44,682 bases of DNA, taken from positions 1-44,682 of the forward strand of contig NZ_JNWV01000058.1 in assembly GCF_000716535.1 (NCBI RefSeq), written 5' to 3'. Position numbers and translations under genes: made by a program. The notes beneath the pieces were generated by a model that was given only the letters and a program-made list of their open reading frames with translations, searched no databases and was not told the DNA's origin. The stretch is from Streptomyces flaveolus. Lineage in GTDB: Bacteria; Actinomycetota; Actinomycetes; Streptomycetales; Streptomycetaceae. Shown here piece by piece: positions 16,599 through 26,344 of this stretch (the stretch's first letter is position 1; every line of letters begins with the position of its first letter).

Positions 16599-17984
16599 TC
16601 AGCCGCCGGGCTCGTTCGAGGGGCGGGCGGGCGCGGTGCCGGACCGGGCGGCGGGCGGGTCGCCCGGGATCAGCCCGCCGCGGTCGGGGAGGCCGGGGAT
16701 CGCGGGCACGTCGGCGGCGGCGGACGGGTCCGGGTCGGAGAGGCCCTGTCCGGACTTGCCTGGATCCGCTGGACCAGAGGGACCCGCATCGGAGGTGTCT
16801 GGATCGAAGGCGCCCGGATCGGAGGCCCCCGGAACGGACAGGCCCGAGTCGGCGGCGTCCGGATCGGCGAGACCCGGATCCGAGGCGCCCGGGTCCGAGG
16901 GGTCCAGGGAGAGGTCGAGGGAGAGATCGCGGGCCGGGTCGGGAACGGGGTCGGGGTCGGGCGCGTCCTCGGCGAGCGGCGGCTCCTCCGCCGTCGTCCC
17001 GGTGTTCCGGTGCGTGAGGCCGCTGGCGCTGTTCGGCGCGTCGCCACGGCCGCCCGGCGCCACGGAGCCGGTCGGGGACGACGGCGTACCCGCCGGGGAC
17101 CGCTGCGTACCGGACGCGGACGGCGACGCCGCCGGGCCGCTCTCGCGCAGGCTGGGCCGCCCGGTGACCGTCGATTCGGCGTCCGCCGGGTCGGACGGGA
17201 CCGGGCTGGCCGAGGCCCGCGCGGGCGGGGACACGACCCGGTCCCGGCGGACGTCGGGGCCGACCCGGCGCTCGATCCAGGTACGGGTCGCGGCGTCCAC
17301 GATGGTGATGCTGGTGACGACCCGGGGCGCCGGCGCCACCACGATCACCTGGTCCGGCTCGTAGCCGGCCCAGGGGGTACCCCGGGCCCCGGCACCGCCG
17401 CGGGTCGGCGCGGGCGCCTTGAGCGGGTTGCCGCAGGCGCAGCGCACCCGGGGTACGCCCCGGTCGTCGACCAGTACGGCGGTGCCGGCCTGGAGCACGG
17501 CCTGGTAGTGGGCCGCCTGACCGTCGCGGTAGGCGTGGTTGGTGACGCGGGTGTCGGCGCCCAGGACGACCGGCGTCAGGCCGCGCAGATAGCCGGGGAG
17601 CGCCGACCGGGTGACGCCGGCCACCTGGGCGAAGGCGTCGGCCTTGGCCTCGTCCGCCGCCAGACGGCCGATGTGCCGCTCGACGTCACAGGCGGCGACG
17701 CGCGGGGTGCCCCGGTACAGGCCGGGTGTGGCGCCGGACACGGTACGGGCGGCACGCAGGGGTGCCTCGACGTCGCCCGGCTGGACCCGGGCGGTACCCC
17801 GGGGCGACTCCGGTCTGGTGTCCGTGGAGTCGGTGAAGGGGTCGGGCCCCCGGTCGGTGGCGGCCTCCAGGAGGACCAGTTCGCCCGCCCTGGTCTGCTT
17901 GACACCGGCGCCCGCGCAGCCCGCGGCGAGGAGCGCCACCGAGAGCGCCCAGGCCGCGACGATGGATCGGGTGGGTATCCGCAC
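16599..17984 (-). CDS. DUF6777-type lipoprotein with a long Asp/Pro/Ser/Gly tail
   Basis: 461 residues. The signal ends in a canonical lipobox (LLAAGC). The folded part (about residues 25-230) includes GLYRGT, a Cys-containing segment VAACDVERHIGRLAADEAKA, TPVVLGADTRVTNHAY and VRCACGNPLKAP, which I recognise as DUF6777 of Streptomyces lipoproteins; its function is unknown. From about residue 250 the sequence is disordered and Pro/Ser/Asp-rich. It contains an imperfect short repeat of the SDPG type (DPSDPGASDPGLADPDAADS and variants, about 355-435). The gene is divergent from the lipase maturation factor gene, with 79 bp between the starts. Confidence 0.75.
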   Translation of the reverse strand: MRIPTRSIVAAWALSVALLAAGCAGAGVKQTRAGELVLLEAATDRGPDPFTDSTDTRPESPRGTARVQPGDVEAPLRAARTVSGATPGLYRGTPRVAACDVERHIGRLAADEAKADAFAQVAGVTRSALPGYLRGLTPVVLGADTRVTNHAYRDGQAAHYQAVLQAGTAVLVDDRGVPRVRCACGNPLKAPAPTRGGAGARGTPWAGYEPDQVIVVAPAPRVVTSITIVDAATRTWIERRVGPDVRRDRVVSPPARASASPVPSDPADAESTVTGRPSLRESGPAASPSASGTQRSPAGTPSSPTGSVAPGGRGDAPNSASGLTHRNTGTTAEEPPLAEDAPDPDPVPDPARDLSLDLSLDPSDPGASDPGLADPDAADSGLSVPGASDPGAFDPDTSDAGPSGPADPGKSGQGLSDPDPSAAADVPAIPGLPDRGGLIPGDPPAARSGTAPARPSNEPGG

Positions 17985-18063
17985 CGCACACTCCGCATCA
18001 CTGTGGGTGATTACGCCCTATTGTTGGCATCGCTCAGGTTTGGCTGGCAACTCGGGGAACGCC

Positions 18064-19539
18064 GTGACGACAGCGGCGCCGGTGCCGGCGCACAGGAGGG
18101 CGCGCACAGCCGTGGACTGGTTCACCGCACCCGACTACTGGCTCAGCCGGCTGGTCTTCCAGCGGGCTCTGGCCGCTGTGTACCTGGTGGCGTTCCTGGC
18201 GGCGGCCCTGCAGTTCCGGGCCCTGCTGGGCGAGCGCGGGATGCTGCCGATCCCCCGCCACCTGGCCCGGGTGCGGTTCCGGCACGCGCCGAGCCTGTTC
18301 CACCTGCACTACTCCGACCGCTTCTTCGCGGCCTGTGCCTGGGCGGGCTGCGCGGTCTCGGCGGCCCTGCTGGCCGGGGCGGACTCGCTGCTGCCGCTGT
18401 GGGCGGGGATCCTGCTGTGGCTGGTGCCGTGGGCGCTGTACCTGTCGATCGTCAACGTGGGCCAGACGTGGTACGCGTTCGGCTGGGAGTCGCTGCTGCT
18501 GGAGACGGGGTTCCTGGCCGCGTTCCTCGGCAACGGCGAGGTGGCGCCGCCGGTCGTGGTGCTGTTCCTGCTGCGCTGGATCCTGTTCCGGGTGGAGTTC
18601 GGCGCCGGGCTGATCAAGATGCGGGGCGACGCCTGCTGGCGGCGGCTCACCTGCCTGGACTACCACCACGAGACCCAGCCGATGCCGGGCCCGCTGAGCT
18701 GGTTCTTCCACCATCTGCCGAAGCCGCTGCACCGGGTGGAGGTGGCCGCCAACCACGTCACCCAGCTCGTCGTACCGGTCCTGCTGTTCACTCCCCAGCC
18801 GGTCGCCTCGGCCGCCGCCGCGCTGATGATCCTCACACAGCTGTGGCTGGTACTCTCCGGCAACTTCTCCTGGCTGAACTGGATCACCATCGTGCTGGCG
18901 CTGTCCGCGCTCCATCTGCCGGCGACCGCGCCGAGGGTGCCGTCGGCGCCGCTGTGGTACGAGGTGCTGGTGCTCGCGGTCGCCGCGCTGCTGCTCTTCC
19001 TCAGCTACCGCCCGGTGGTGAACATGGTCTCCCGCCGCCAGGTGATGAACCGCTCCTTCGACCCGCTGCACCTGGTGAACACCTACGGCGCGTTCGGCAG
19101 CGTCAGCCGGATCCGCTACGAGGTGGTGGTCGAGGGCACGCTGGACGACACCCCGCACCCGGACTCGGACTCGGACTGGCGGGAGTACACCTTCAAGGGC
19201 AAGCCCGGCGATCCCCGCCGCTGGCCGCGCCAGTTCGCCCCCTACCATCTGCGCCTGGACTGGCTGATGTGGTTCGCGGCACTGTCGCCCGCCTACGCCG
19301 GGGAGTGGTTCGGCGGCCTGGTGGAACGCCTGCTGGAGAACGACCGGGACACGCTGCGGCTGCTGCGCCGCTCCCCGTTCCCGCCCGACACCCCGCCGCG
19401 CTACGTCCGGGCCCGGCTGTTCCGGTACCGGTACACGACCTGGCGGGAGCTGCGGGAGACGGGGGCGTGCTGGGAGCGGACGTTCGTGCGGGAGTACCTG
19501 CCGCCGACACGGCTCGCGGGCGCGGTTCAGAGGTCGTAG
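18064..19539 (+). CDS. Lipase maturation factor family membrane protein
   Basis: 491 residues from GTG 18064, chosen because GGGGAA lies just upstream and the homologous part begins at WFTAPDYWLSRLVFQRAL. There are several transmembrane helices and the family-specific segments RFEFG-like (FRVEFGAGLIKMRGDACW), LTCLDYHHETQPMPGPLSWF, YGAFGSVSRIRYEVVVEGT and the C-terminal FAPYHLRLDWLMWFAAL. LMF1 relatives help fold dimeric lipases in animals; the bacterial role is unproven. The last 13 bases overlap the 3' end of the convergent lactonase gene (19527-19539). Confidence 0.87.
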   Translation: MTTAAPVPAHRRARTAVDWFTAPDYWLSRLVFQRALAAVYLVAFLAAALQFRALLGERGMLPIPRHLARVRFRHAPSLFHLHYSDRFFAACAWAGCAVSAALLAGADSLLPLWAGILLWLVPWALYLSIVNVGQTWYAFGWESLLLETGFLAAFLGNGEVAPPVVVLFLLRWILFRVEFGAGLIKMRGDACWRRLTCLDYHHETQPMPGPLSWFFHHLPKPLHRVEVAANHVTQLVVPVLLFTPQPVASAAAALMILTQLWLVLSGNFSWLNWITIVLALSALHLPATAPRVPSAPLWYEVLVLAVAALLLFLSYRPVVNMVSRRQVMNRSFDPLHLVNTYGAFGSVSRIRYEVVVEGTLDDTPHPDSDSDWREYTFKGKPGDPRRWPRQFAPYHLRLDWLMWFAALSPAYAGEWFGGLVERLLENDRDTLRLLRRSPFPPDTPPRYVRARLFRYRYTTWRELRETGACWERTFVREYLPPTRLAGAVQRS

Positions 19540-20366
19540 ACGCGGGTCGCGGTGGTCTCGAACAGCGCCGTGCGCTCCGCGTCGCCGAGCCCTGCCGTCA
19601 GCTCGCGGGTGAGGGCGTGGACGTCGGTGTACGACATGGCCAGGGTGCACACCGGCCAGTCCGAGCCGGTCATCAGACGGGCGGGGCCGAAGGCGTCCAG
19701 GGCGATGTCGACGTACGGGCGCAGACCGGCCGGGTTCCGGGTGTCCGGGCCGGCCTCGGTGACCAGGCCGGACAGTTTGGCGACGGTGTTGGGCAGGTCG
19801 GCGAGGGCCCGCAGGGCGGCGGCCCAGGACGCGCGGTCCCCGGAGGCGATGGGCGGCTTGCCGAGGTGGTCGAGGACGAACGTGAGCTGGGGCAGGGCCC
19901 GGGCCGCCGCCACGCAGGCCGGGAGCTGGTGGGCCTGGACCACGAGGTCGTACACCAGTCCGGCGTCGGCCACGGCGGCCAGGCCGCGCAGGACGTCGGG
20001 CCGCAGCAGCCACTCGGGGTCGGGTTCGCCCTGCACCTGGTGCCGGATGCCCTTCAGGTAGGAGCCGCCGGGGAGCGCGCGCAGCCGGGCCAGTTCGTCG
20101 GCGATGCCGGGGCGGGTGAGGTCGGTCCAGCCGACGACCCCGGCGATCAGGTCGTGGGCGGCGGCCAGGGCGAGGAACTCGGGGGTCTCCTCGGGCACGG
20201 TGATCGTCTGGACGAGGACGGTACGGTCGACTCCGGCGGCGCGGGCCTCGGGTTCCAGGTCGGCGACGGTGAAGTTCCGACGCAGCGGCTGGAGTTCGGG
20301 GCCGCGGATCCAGTCCTGGTCGCGGACGGTCAGGTCCCAGACGTGGTGGTGGGCGTCCACGCTCAC
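19527..20366 (-). CDS. Amidohydrolase, probable L-fuconolactonase
   Basis: 279 residues from GTG 20366, with GGGAG about six bases upstream. The start overlaps the mutarotase stop as GTGA. This is an amidohydrolase-2 (TIM-barrel) protein: VDAHHHVWDLTVRDQDWI at the N terminus carries the HxH metal site; FVLDHLGKPPI, TVAKLSGLVTEAG and LMTGSDWPVC carry later active-site residues. In fucose clusters this family (COG3618) opens L-fucono-1,5-lactone to L-fuconate. It is the last gene of the catabolic operon. The assignment to fucose rests on the adjacent L-fuconate dehydratase. Confidence 0.82.
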   Translation of the reverse strand: MSVDAHHHVWDLTVRDQDWIRGPELQPLRRNFTVADLEPEARAAGVDRTVLVQTITVPEETPEFLALAAAHDLIAGVVGWTDLTRPGIADELARLRALPGGSYLKGIRHQVQGEPDPEWLLRPDVLRGLAAVADAGLVYDLVVQAHQLPACVAAARALPQLTFVLDHLGKPPIASGDRASWAAALRALADLPNTVAKLSGLVTEAGPDTRNPAGLRPYVDIALDAFGPARLMTGSDWPVCTLAMSYTDVHALTRELTAGLGDAERTALFETTATRVYDL

Positions 20367-20677
20367 GGCAGCTCCCATACGACGGGCAGGGTGGCGGCGG
20401 CGCCCTCGGCGGAGTAGTCGTGCGCCACGTCGAGCAGGTCCGCCATCCTGGTCTGCCAGGCCGCGTTGACCGGGAGCCGTTCCAGCTCGGCGAGCAGGCG
20501 GGCGTAGTCCGCGCACTCCAGGACGTGGAAGAGGTCGGTGCCGCTGCGCCAGATGGTCCAGGAGGTGGCTCCGGCGGCGCGGATGGCGTCGGTGAGGTCC
20601 TTCGGGACCGCGCGGTGGGCCGCCTCGTACTCGGCGATCCGGTCCGCGCGGACCTTGGTGTGCAGGGCGACCCTCAT
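20363..20677 (-). CDS. L-rhamnose/L-fucose mutarotase family protein (COG3254)
   Basis: 104 residues. The ATG at 20677 has GGAGG upstream and overlaps the preceding aldo/keto reductase stop as ATGA. The sequence MRVALHTKVRADRIAEYEAA and WTIWRSGTDLFHVLECADY match the small dimeric ferredoxin-like mutarotase family named for RhaM. It interconverts alpha and beta anomers of 6-deoxyhexoses. In this operon the likely substrate is L-fucose, supplying the anomer used by the dehydrogenase. Confidence 0.85.
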   Translation of the reverse strand: MRVALHTKVRADRIAEYEAAHRAVPKDLTDAIRAAGATSWTIWRSGTDLFHVLECADYARLLAELERLPVNAAWQTRMADLLDVAHDYSAEGAAATLPVVWELP

Positions 20678-21642
20678 GACGGTTCCTCCGGGGGCAGCAG
20701 GCCGGTCGCGCGCAGTTCCCGCCAGAAGGCGTCCGGCACCGGCGTCGCGAACTGGTCGGCGCAGTCGTGGACTTCGGCCGCCGACCGGGCACCGGCCAGG
20801 ACGCTCGCCACGGCCGGGTGCGCGGAGCAGAAGGCGAGGGCGGCGGCGCGCAGGGTGGTGCCGTGGCGCTCGGCGACCGCCTTGATCCGCAGCGCGCGGT
20901 CCAGCAAGTCCTGGGGCGCCTGGGTGTAGTCGTACGTCGGCTTGCGTGTCGGGTCCGCCAGCAGACCGGAGTTGAAGGCGCCGCCGAAGACCACGGACAC
21001 GCCCCGCCGTACCGCCTCGGGCAGCAGCTCGGTGGCCGCGCTCTGGTCGAGGAGGGTGTACCGGCCCGCGCAGAGCACCACGTCGACGTCCGTGTCACGG
21101 ACGAAGCGGGCCAGCATCTCCGCCTGGTTCATGCCCGCGCCGATGGCGCCCACCACGCCCTCCGAGCGGAGCTTCTCCAGGGCCGGGTAGCCCTCGCGGA
21201 AGGCTTCTTCGGCGTGGTCGTCGGGGTCGTGGAGGTAGACGACGTCGACCCGGTCGAGGCCGAGGCGTTCCAGGCTCGCCTCCAGGGTGCGGCGGACACC
21301 GTCGGCGGTGAAGTCCCAGACGCGGTGGTGGGTGGCGGGTACGGCGAAGCCGTTGGCGAGGTCGTCGCCGGTGCCGTCGGCCGGCTCCAGGCGGCGGCCG
21401 ACCTTCGTGGAGACCGTGTAGTCGGCGCGGTCGTGCTCCCGCAGGGCCGCGCCCAGGCGGCGTTCGGACAGTCCGAGGCCGTAGTGGGGGGCGGTGTCGA
21501 AGTAGCGGATGCCGCGTTCCCAGGCCGCTTGTACGGCCGCGTGCGCCTGCTCGTCGCCGACCGGGGTGTAGAGGTTGCCGAGGGCGGCGACGCCGAAGCC
21601 CAGGGAAGTGACTTCGACGCCGCCGCGGCCCAGGGGGGTCAC
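20674..21642 (-). CDS. Aldo/keto reductase, probable L-fucose 1-dehydrogenase
   Basis: 322 residues from GTG 21642, overlapping the SDR stop as GTGA. The AKR tetrad is readable: Asp and Tyr in YFDTAPHYGLGLSERRLG, Lys in VSTKVGRRL and His in VYLHDPDD. Family members close to D-threo-aldose 1-dehydrogenase and pyridoxal 4-dehydrogenase oxidise L-fucose to its lactone. Together with the lactonase and dehydratase genes this gives the first oxidation step of the non-phosphorylative pathway. It acts in the cytoplasm with NAD(P). Confidence 0.8.
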   Translation of the reverse strand: MTPLGRGGVEVTSLGFGVAALGNLYTPVGDEQAHAAVQAAWERGIRYFDTAPHYGLGLSERRLGAALREHDRADYTVSTKVGRRLEPADGTGDDLANGFAVPATHHRVWDFTADGVRRTLEASLERLGLDRVDVVYLHDPDDHAEEAFREGYPALEKLRSEGVVGAIGAGMNQAEMLARFVRDTDVDVVLCAGRYTLLDQSAATELLPEAVRRGVSVVFGGAFNSGLLADPTRKPTYDYTQAPQDLLDRALRIKAVAERHGTTLRAAALAFCSAHPAVASVLAGARSAAEVHDCADQFATPVPDAFWRELRATGLLPPEEPS

Positions 21643-22412
21643 CGGTCCGCCGCCGGACGCAGCCGCAGGCCCTGCATGCCGCCGTCGACGGCGAGGGCGG
21701 TGCCGGTGGTGGCACCGGAGAGGGGGCTGGCCAAGTAGGCGATGGCACCCGCGACCTCGGCTGCGGAGACCAGCCGTCCGGTGGGCTGGCGGGCCTCCAG
21801 GGCGGCGCGTTCGGCGGCCGGGTCCTCGGCCGCGTCCAGCAGCCGGCCGATCCACGGGGTGTCCGCCGTACCGGGGTTGACGCAGTTGACCCGGATGCCC
21901 TCGCGGACGTGGTCGGCGGCCATGGCGAGGGTCAGGGAGTACACGGCGCCCTTGGTGGCGCTGTACAGGACGCGCTGCGGCAGTCCGGCGGTGGCCGCGA
22001 TGGAGCAGGTGTTGACGATCGCCGCGGTGCCCGGACGGGCGGTGGCGGCGCGGCGCAGGTACGGCAGGCAGGCGCGGGCGGTGCGGACCATGCCGAGGAC
22101 GTTGACGTCGAAGACGTGCCGCCACTCGGCGTCGTCGTTGTCCTCGACGGTGCCCTGGGCGCCGACGCCCGCGTTGTTCACCAGGATGTCCAGCCCGCCG
22201 AGCGCCTCGGCCGCGTCCTGGACGGCCGTACGCACCGAGGCGTCGTCGGTGACGTCGGCGCGCAGCCCGAGGAGCGGCTTCTCCACCGCGGACGGGTCCA
22301 GGTCGAGGACGGCGACCTGGGCGCCGCGGGCGGCGAGGAGGTCGGCGGTGGCCCGGCCGATGCCGGACGCGCCGCCGGTCACCAGGGCCCTCAGTCCCGC
22401 GAAGTCGCTCAT
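21639..22412 (-). CDS. SDR oxidoreductase, probable 2-keto-3-deoxy-L-fuconate dehydrogenase
   Basis: 257 residues. The ATG at 22412 overlaps the dehydratase stop as ATGA. Classical SDR features are complete: TGGASGIG near residue 12, NNAG, an active-site Ser in [12 protein letters not shown] and YSATK. The C terminus ends [17 protein letters not shown]. In L-fucose oxidation, an SDR converts 2-keto-3-deoxy-L-fuconate to the 2,4-diketo compound, and its position directly after L-fuconate dehydratase fits this step. The specific substrate is inferred from context. Confidence 0.8.
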   Translation of the reverse strand: MSDFAGLRALVTGGASGIGRATADLLAARGAQVAVLDLDPSAVEKPLLGLRADVTDDASVRTAVQDAAEALGGLDILVNNAGVGAQGTVEDNDDAEWRHVFDVNVLGMVRTARACLPYLRRAATARPGTAAIVNTCSIAATAGLPQRVLYSATKGAVYSLTLAMAADHVREGIRVNCVNPGTADTPWIGRLLDAAEDPAAERAALEARQPTGRLVSAAEVAGAIAYLASPLSGATTGTALAVDGGMQGLRLRPAADR

Positions 22413-23749
22413 GCCGCCTGTCCCTTCTGGGTGTCGGGGTCGGCGGCCCAGTAGGTGCCGCCGGGGAACGCGTACCGCGCGAGGGACTCCGGGCGCAGGG
22501 CGGCGGAGAAGCCGGGCGCGGTGGGCGCCGTGTAGTGGCCGTCGCGGATGACGACCGGGGTGACGAAGTGCTCGTGGAGGTGGTCGACGTACTCGATGAC
22601 CCGGTCCTCGGTGCTGCCGGAGACGGCCAGGTAGTCGAACATCGACAGGTGCTGGACGAGTTCGCACAGACCGACCCCGCCCGCGTGCGGGCAGACGGGG
22701 ACGCCGAACTTGGCGGCGAGGAGCAGGATGGCGAGGTTCTCGTTGACCCCGGCGACGCGGGCCGCGTCGATCTGCACGATGTCGAGGGCCCCGGCCTGGA
22801 GCATCTGCTTGAACACGATCCGGTTCTGCACGTGTTCGCCGGTGGCGACCTTCACGGGGGCGACCGCGCGGCGGATCGTGGCGTGGCCGAGGACGTCGTC
22901 GGGACTGGTGGGCTCCTCGATCCAGTACGGGCCGAACTCGGCCAGGGCGTTGGTCCAGCGGATCGCCTCGTCGACGTTCCAGCGCTGGTTGGCGTCGATC
23001 GCCAGGCGGATCTCCGGTCCGACGACGGCGCGGGCCGCCCGGCAGCGGCGGATGTCGTCGTCGAGGTCGGCGCCGACCTTCAGCTTGATCTGCCGGAAGC
23101 CGTCGGCGACGGCCTGGGCGGCGAGCCGGCCGAGCTTGTCGTCGTCGTAGCCGAGCCAGCCCGGAGAGGTGGTGTAGGCAGGGAAGCCGCGCTCCAGGAG
23201 CCGGGCCCGGCGCTCCTCGGCACCGGCTCTGCCGCGCCTGAGCAGGTCGAGGGCCTCTTCGGGGGTGAGGGCGTCGGTGATGTACCGGAAGTCGATCTGG
23301 CTGACCAGCCACTCGGGTTCGGCGTCGGCGAGCAACCGCCACAGCGGCTTGCCGGCCCGCCGGGCGGCGAGGTCCCAGGCGGCGTTGACGACGGCCCCGA
23401 TCGCCATGTGCATCACGCCCTTCTCGGGGCCGAGCCAGCGCAACTGGCTGTCGGCGATCAGGTCCCGGAAGAGCGAGCCGGGGTCGGCGCACAGTTCCTC
23501 GACGTCGCGGCCCAGCACATGGCCCCGCAGCGCGTCGATCGCGGCGACCTGGACGTCGTTGCCCCGCCCGATGGTGAAGGTGAATCCGTGTCCCTCCAGC
23601 CCGTCGGCGGCGTCGGTGCGCAGCACGACGTAGGCCGCCGAGTAGTCGGGATCCGGGTTCATCGCGTCGGAGCCGTCCAGTTCGCGCGAGGTGGGGAAGC
23701 GGATGTCGTGGGTGTCGACCGCGATGACACGGGCGGGGGCGTCGGACAC
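22409..23749 (-). CDS. L-fuconate dehydratase (enolase superfamily)
   Basis: 446 residues from GTG 23749, with AAAGGG upstream; an in-frame ATG at 23785 overlaps the permease stop and is the alternative. The N terminus contains [20 protein letters not shown], characteristic of L-fuconate dehydratases and their human relative ENOSF1. Enolase-superfamily catalytic elements follow: [11 protein letters not shown] (KxK), [42 protein letters not shown] and [11 protein letters not shown]. It dehydrates L-fuconate to 2-keto-3-deoxy-L-fuconate with Mg2+. This is the best diagnostic gene of the operon and fixes its substrate as L-fucose or a close 6-deoxy sugar. Confidence 0.9.
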   Translation of the reverse strand: MSDAPARVIAVDTHDIRFPTSRELDGSDAMNPDPDYSAAYVVLRTDAADGLEGHGFTFTIGRGNDVQVAAIDALRGHVLGRDVEELCADPGSLFRDLIADSQLRWLGPEKGVMHMAIGAVVNAAWDLAARRAGKPLWRLLADAEPEWLVSQIDFRYITDALTPEEALDLLRRGRAGAEERRARLLERGFPAYTTSPGWLGYDDDKLGRLAAQAVADGFRQIKLKVGADLDDDIRRCRAARAVVGPEIRLAIDANQRWNVDEAIRWTNALAEFGPYWIEEPTSPDDVLGHATIRRAVAPVKVATGEHVQNRIVFKQMLQAGALDIVQIDAARVAGVNENLAILLLAAKFGVPVCPHAGGVGLCELVQHLSMFDYLAVSGSTEDRVIEYVDHLHEHFVTPVVIRDGHYTAPTAPGFSAALRPESLARYAFPGGTYWAADPDTQKGQAA

Positions 23750-23784
23750 GGATGCCCTTTCTGCTGGGAGGAGGTGACGGTTCA

Positions 23785-24810
23785 TCAGTCCTGGGCGCGG
23801 CCCGTCGTCACACGGGCGATCATCAGGGCGACGAGGATGATGCCGCCGTAGATGGCCTGGATCCAGAACGACGGCACCTGGGCGAGGGTGAGCAGGTTCT
23901 GCACGACGCCCAGGAGGAGGACGCCGGTCAGGGCCCCGAACATGGTGCCCTTGCCGCCGTCCAGGCTGATGCCGCCGATCACCGCCGCCGCGAACACGGT
24001 GAAGATCATGTTCTGGCCCTGGTTGGCGCTGATCGCGCCGACGTAGCCGGTCTGCATGATGCCGCCGACGGAGGCGAGGACACCGGCGACGACGAACACG
24101 CCGAGCATCACGCGCTCCACGCGGATGCCCGCGGCGCGGGCGGCCTCCGCGTTGCCGCCGATGGCGTACAGGGCGCGGCCGACGCGGTGGTACTTGAGCA
24201 CGCCCCCCGCGACGGCGAAGGCGACGGCGGCGAGCCACACCGACATCGGGATGTTCAGGAAGGTGGTGGTGGCCAGCGAGTAGAAGCTGTCGGGCATGCC
24301 GAACAGGGTCTTGCCCTTGGTGGCGCCGACCAGGAGCCCGCGCAGCACGATGAGCATCGCCAGGGTCACGATGAAGGCGTTGAGCTTGAACTTCACGACC
24401 AGGACGCCGTTGAAGGCGCCGACGGCCGCGCCCGCGACGAGGATCGCGAGCAGGGCGACCGGCGCCGGCAACCCGGTGCCCCAGCCGGACTGCGCCGCGG
24501 GCAGGACGAGGAGCGCCCCGACGGCGGGCGCGATACCGACGACCGACTCCAGGGACAGGTCGAACTTGCCGGTGATGAGCACCAGCGACTCGGCGAGCAC
24601 CACCATGGCGAGGGCGGCCGAGGCGCCCAGGATCGAGATCAGGTTCCGCTCGGTGAGGAACGAGTCGTTGACCACCGCGCCCAGCACCATGAGCAGCAAC
24701 AGGGCCGGTACGAGGGCGAGTTCCCGGGCGCGGCGGAGCAGCACGGCCCGGGTGGCCCGCTGGTCGGGAAGGCGGGGCGAGGTGAGCGGCGGGGCCTTGG
24801 TGTCAGCCAT
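23785..24810 (-). CDS. Sugar ABC transporter permease (RbsC family)
   Basis: 341 residues, overlapping the ATPase gene by 8 bp. A basic N terminus is followed by eight to ten membrane segments. It contains family features such as [40 protein letters not shown], the cytoplasmic loop [16 protein letters not shown] and [20 protein letters not shown]. It forms the membrane channel of a CUT2-type monosaccharide importer with the ATPase and the lipoprotein encoded upstream. Confidence 0.9.
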   Translation of the reverse strand: MADTKAPPLTSPRLPDQRATRAVLLRRARELALVPALLLLMVLGAVVNDSFLTERNLISILGASAALAMVVLAESLVLITGKFDLSLESVVGIAPAVGALLVLPAAQSGWGTGLPAPVALLAILVAGAAVGAFNGVLVVKFKLNAFIVTLAMLIVLRGLLVGATKGKTLFGMPDSFYSLATTTFLNIPMSVWLAAVAFAVAGGVLKYHRVGRALYAIGGNAEAARAAGIRVERVMLGVFVVAGVLASVGGIMQTGYVGAISANQGQNMIFTVFAAAVIGGISLDGGKGTMFGALTGVLLLGVVQNLLTLAQVPSFWIQAIYGGIILVALMIARVTTGRAQD

Positions 24811-26344
24811 GGTCCACTCCTTCGATGGAGGCGATCAGCTCGTGGTCGCGCCAGCCGGCCGGGTGCTCGGCGACGATGCGGCCGTGGAAGAGGACGAGGA
24901 CGCGGTCGCAGCGGCGCAGATCGTCGAGTTCGTCGGAGACGACGAGCACGGCCGTGCCGTCCTCGCGGGCGCTGTCCATCCGGGCCAGCAGGGACTCCTT
25001 GGACTTCACGTCGACGCCCGCCGTGGGGTTGATCAGGACGAGCAGGCGGGGGTCGGAGGCCAGGGCGCGGGCCATGACGACCTTCTGCGCGTTGCCGCCG
25101 GACAGGTCGGAGACGGGCTGTCCGGGGCCCTCGGTGTGGATGTCGAGGCGGTCGATCAGCTCGTCGGCGAAGCCGCGTCTGCGGTCGGTGCTCACGAAGC
25201 CGAAGCGGCCGAGCCGGTCCAGGACGCTCAGGGTGGAGTTGTCGCCGACGGTCATGCCGGGGACCAGTCCCTGTTCGTGCCGGTCGCGGGGCACGCAGCC
25301 TACGCCCGCGTCGAGCGCCGCCCACACGTCGCCGAAGGGCAGCGGCTCTCCTTCGAGCAGCGCCGAGCCGCCGGTCGGGGTGTGCAGTCCGGCGAGGGTC
25401 TCGGCCAGCTCGGTCTTGCCGCTGCCGCTGATCCCGGCGAGTCCCACGACCTCACCGCGCCGGACGGTGAGGTCGATGCCGTCGTACGCGGTGGAGGTCA
25501 GGCCGCGCACGTCGAGCACGACCGGGGCCGCCGCGTCGGTCACCGTGCCGCGCGGGCGCGCCTGCTCGGCGATCGACTCCCCCGCCATGGCCTCCACCAG
25601 GGCCGCCCTGGGCAGCTCGGCGACGGGAGCCGTCGTGATCCAGCGGGCGTCCCGCAACACGGTGACGGTCTGGCAGACCTCGTACACCTCCTGAAGGTGG
25701 TGCGAGATGAACAGGAAGGTCACTCCGGAGTCCTGGAGCGCCCGCATCCGGCTGAACAGCCGCTCGATCTCCCGGTTGTCGAGCTGGGCGGTGGGTTCGT
25801 CCAGCACGATGAACCGGGCGCCGAAGCTCAGCGCGCGGGCGATCTCGACCATCTGGCGGTCCTCGACCTTGAGGTCGGCGGTGCGGGCCTCCGGGTCGAC
25901 GTGGACGTCCCAGGTGGCGAGGAGGCGGGCGGCCTCCATGCGCAGCCGGCGCCAGCTGATCAGTCCCCGTGCCTGCGGCTGCCGGTTGAGGAAGAGGTTC
26001 TCCGCGACGGTCAGCTCCGGTACGACCGTGGGCTTCTGGTACACGCAGGCGACCTTGCGGCGCCAGGCGTCCCGGTCGGCGAGCGGGGGCGCGGGTTCGC
26101 CGTCGAAGCGGACGGTGCCCGCGTCCGGCGCCTGGAGGCCGGTGAGGATGTTCACCAGCGTGGACTTGCCGGCGCCGTTGCGGCCGACGAGGGCGTGGGA
26201 CTCGCCGGGCAGCACGGCGAGCCGGCCGTCGGCGAGGGCGACCGTGGGGCCGTACCGCTTGACGACGTCCCGTGCTTCGACCAGTGGCGTGGTGTCGATG
26301 GGCGGGGTGGCCATCGAACCGTGGCTCTGAGGACCCTGGCTCAT
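24803..26344 (-). CDS. Sugar ABC transporter ATP-binding protein (RbsA-type, two ATPase domains)
   Basis: 513 residues from ATG 26344, overlapping the binding-protein stop as ATGA. The tandem CUT2 layout is clear. Domain 1 has Walker A GRNGAGKST and Walker B FIVLDEPTAQ. Domain 2 has Walker-A-like GISGSGKTE and the signature LSGGNAQKVVMARAL. Domain 1 carries KVEDRQMVEIARALS in place of a canonical LSGGQ signature, which is common in RbsA-like proteins. It powers import of the sugar, by context L-fucose. There is no strong ribosome binding site, so translational coupling is likely. Confidence 0.9.
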   Translation of the reverse strand: MSQGPQSHGSMATPPIDTTPLVEARDVVKRYGPTVALADGRLAVLPGESHALVGRNGAGKSTLVNILTGLQAPDAGTVRFDGEPAPPLADRDAWRRKVACVYQKPTVVPELTVAENLFLNRQPQARGLISWRRLRMEAARLLATWDVHVDPEARTADLKVEDRQMVEIARALSFGARFIVLDEPTAQLDNREIERLFSRMRALQDSGVTFLFISHHLQEVYEVCQTVTVLRDARWITTAPVAELPRAALVEAMAGESIAEQARPRGTVTDAAAPVVLDVRGLTSTAYDGIDLTVRRGEVVGLAGISGSGKTELAETLAGLHTPTGGSALLEGEPLPFGDVWAALDAGVGCVPRDRHEQGLVPGMTVGDNSTLSVLDRLGRFGFVSTDRRRGFADELIDRLDIHTEGPGQPVSDLSGGNAQKVVMARALASDPRLLVLINPTAGVDVKSKESLLARMDSAREDGTAVLVVSDELDDLRRCDRVLVLFHGRIVAEHPAGWRDHELIASIEGVDHG

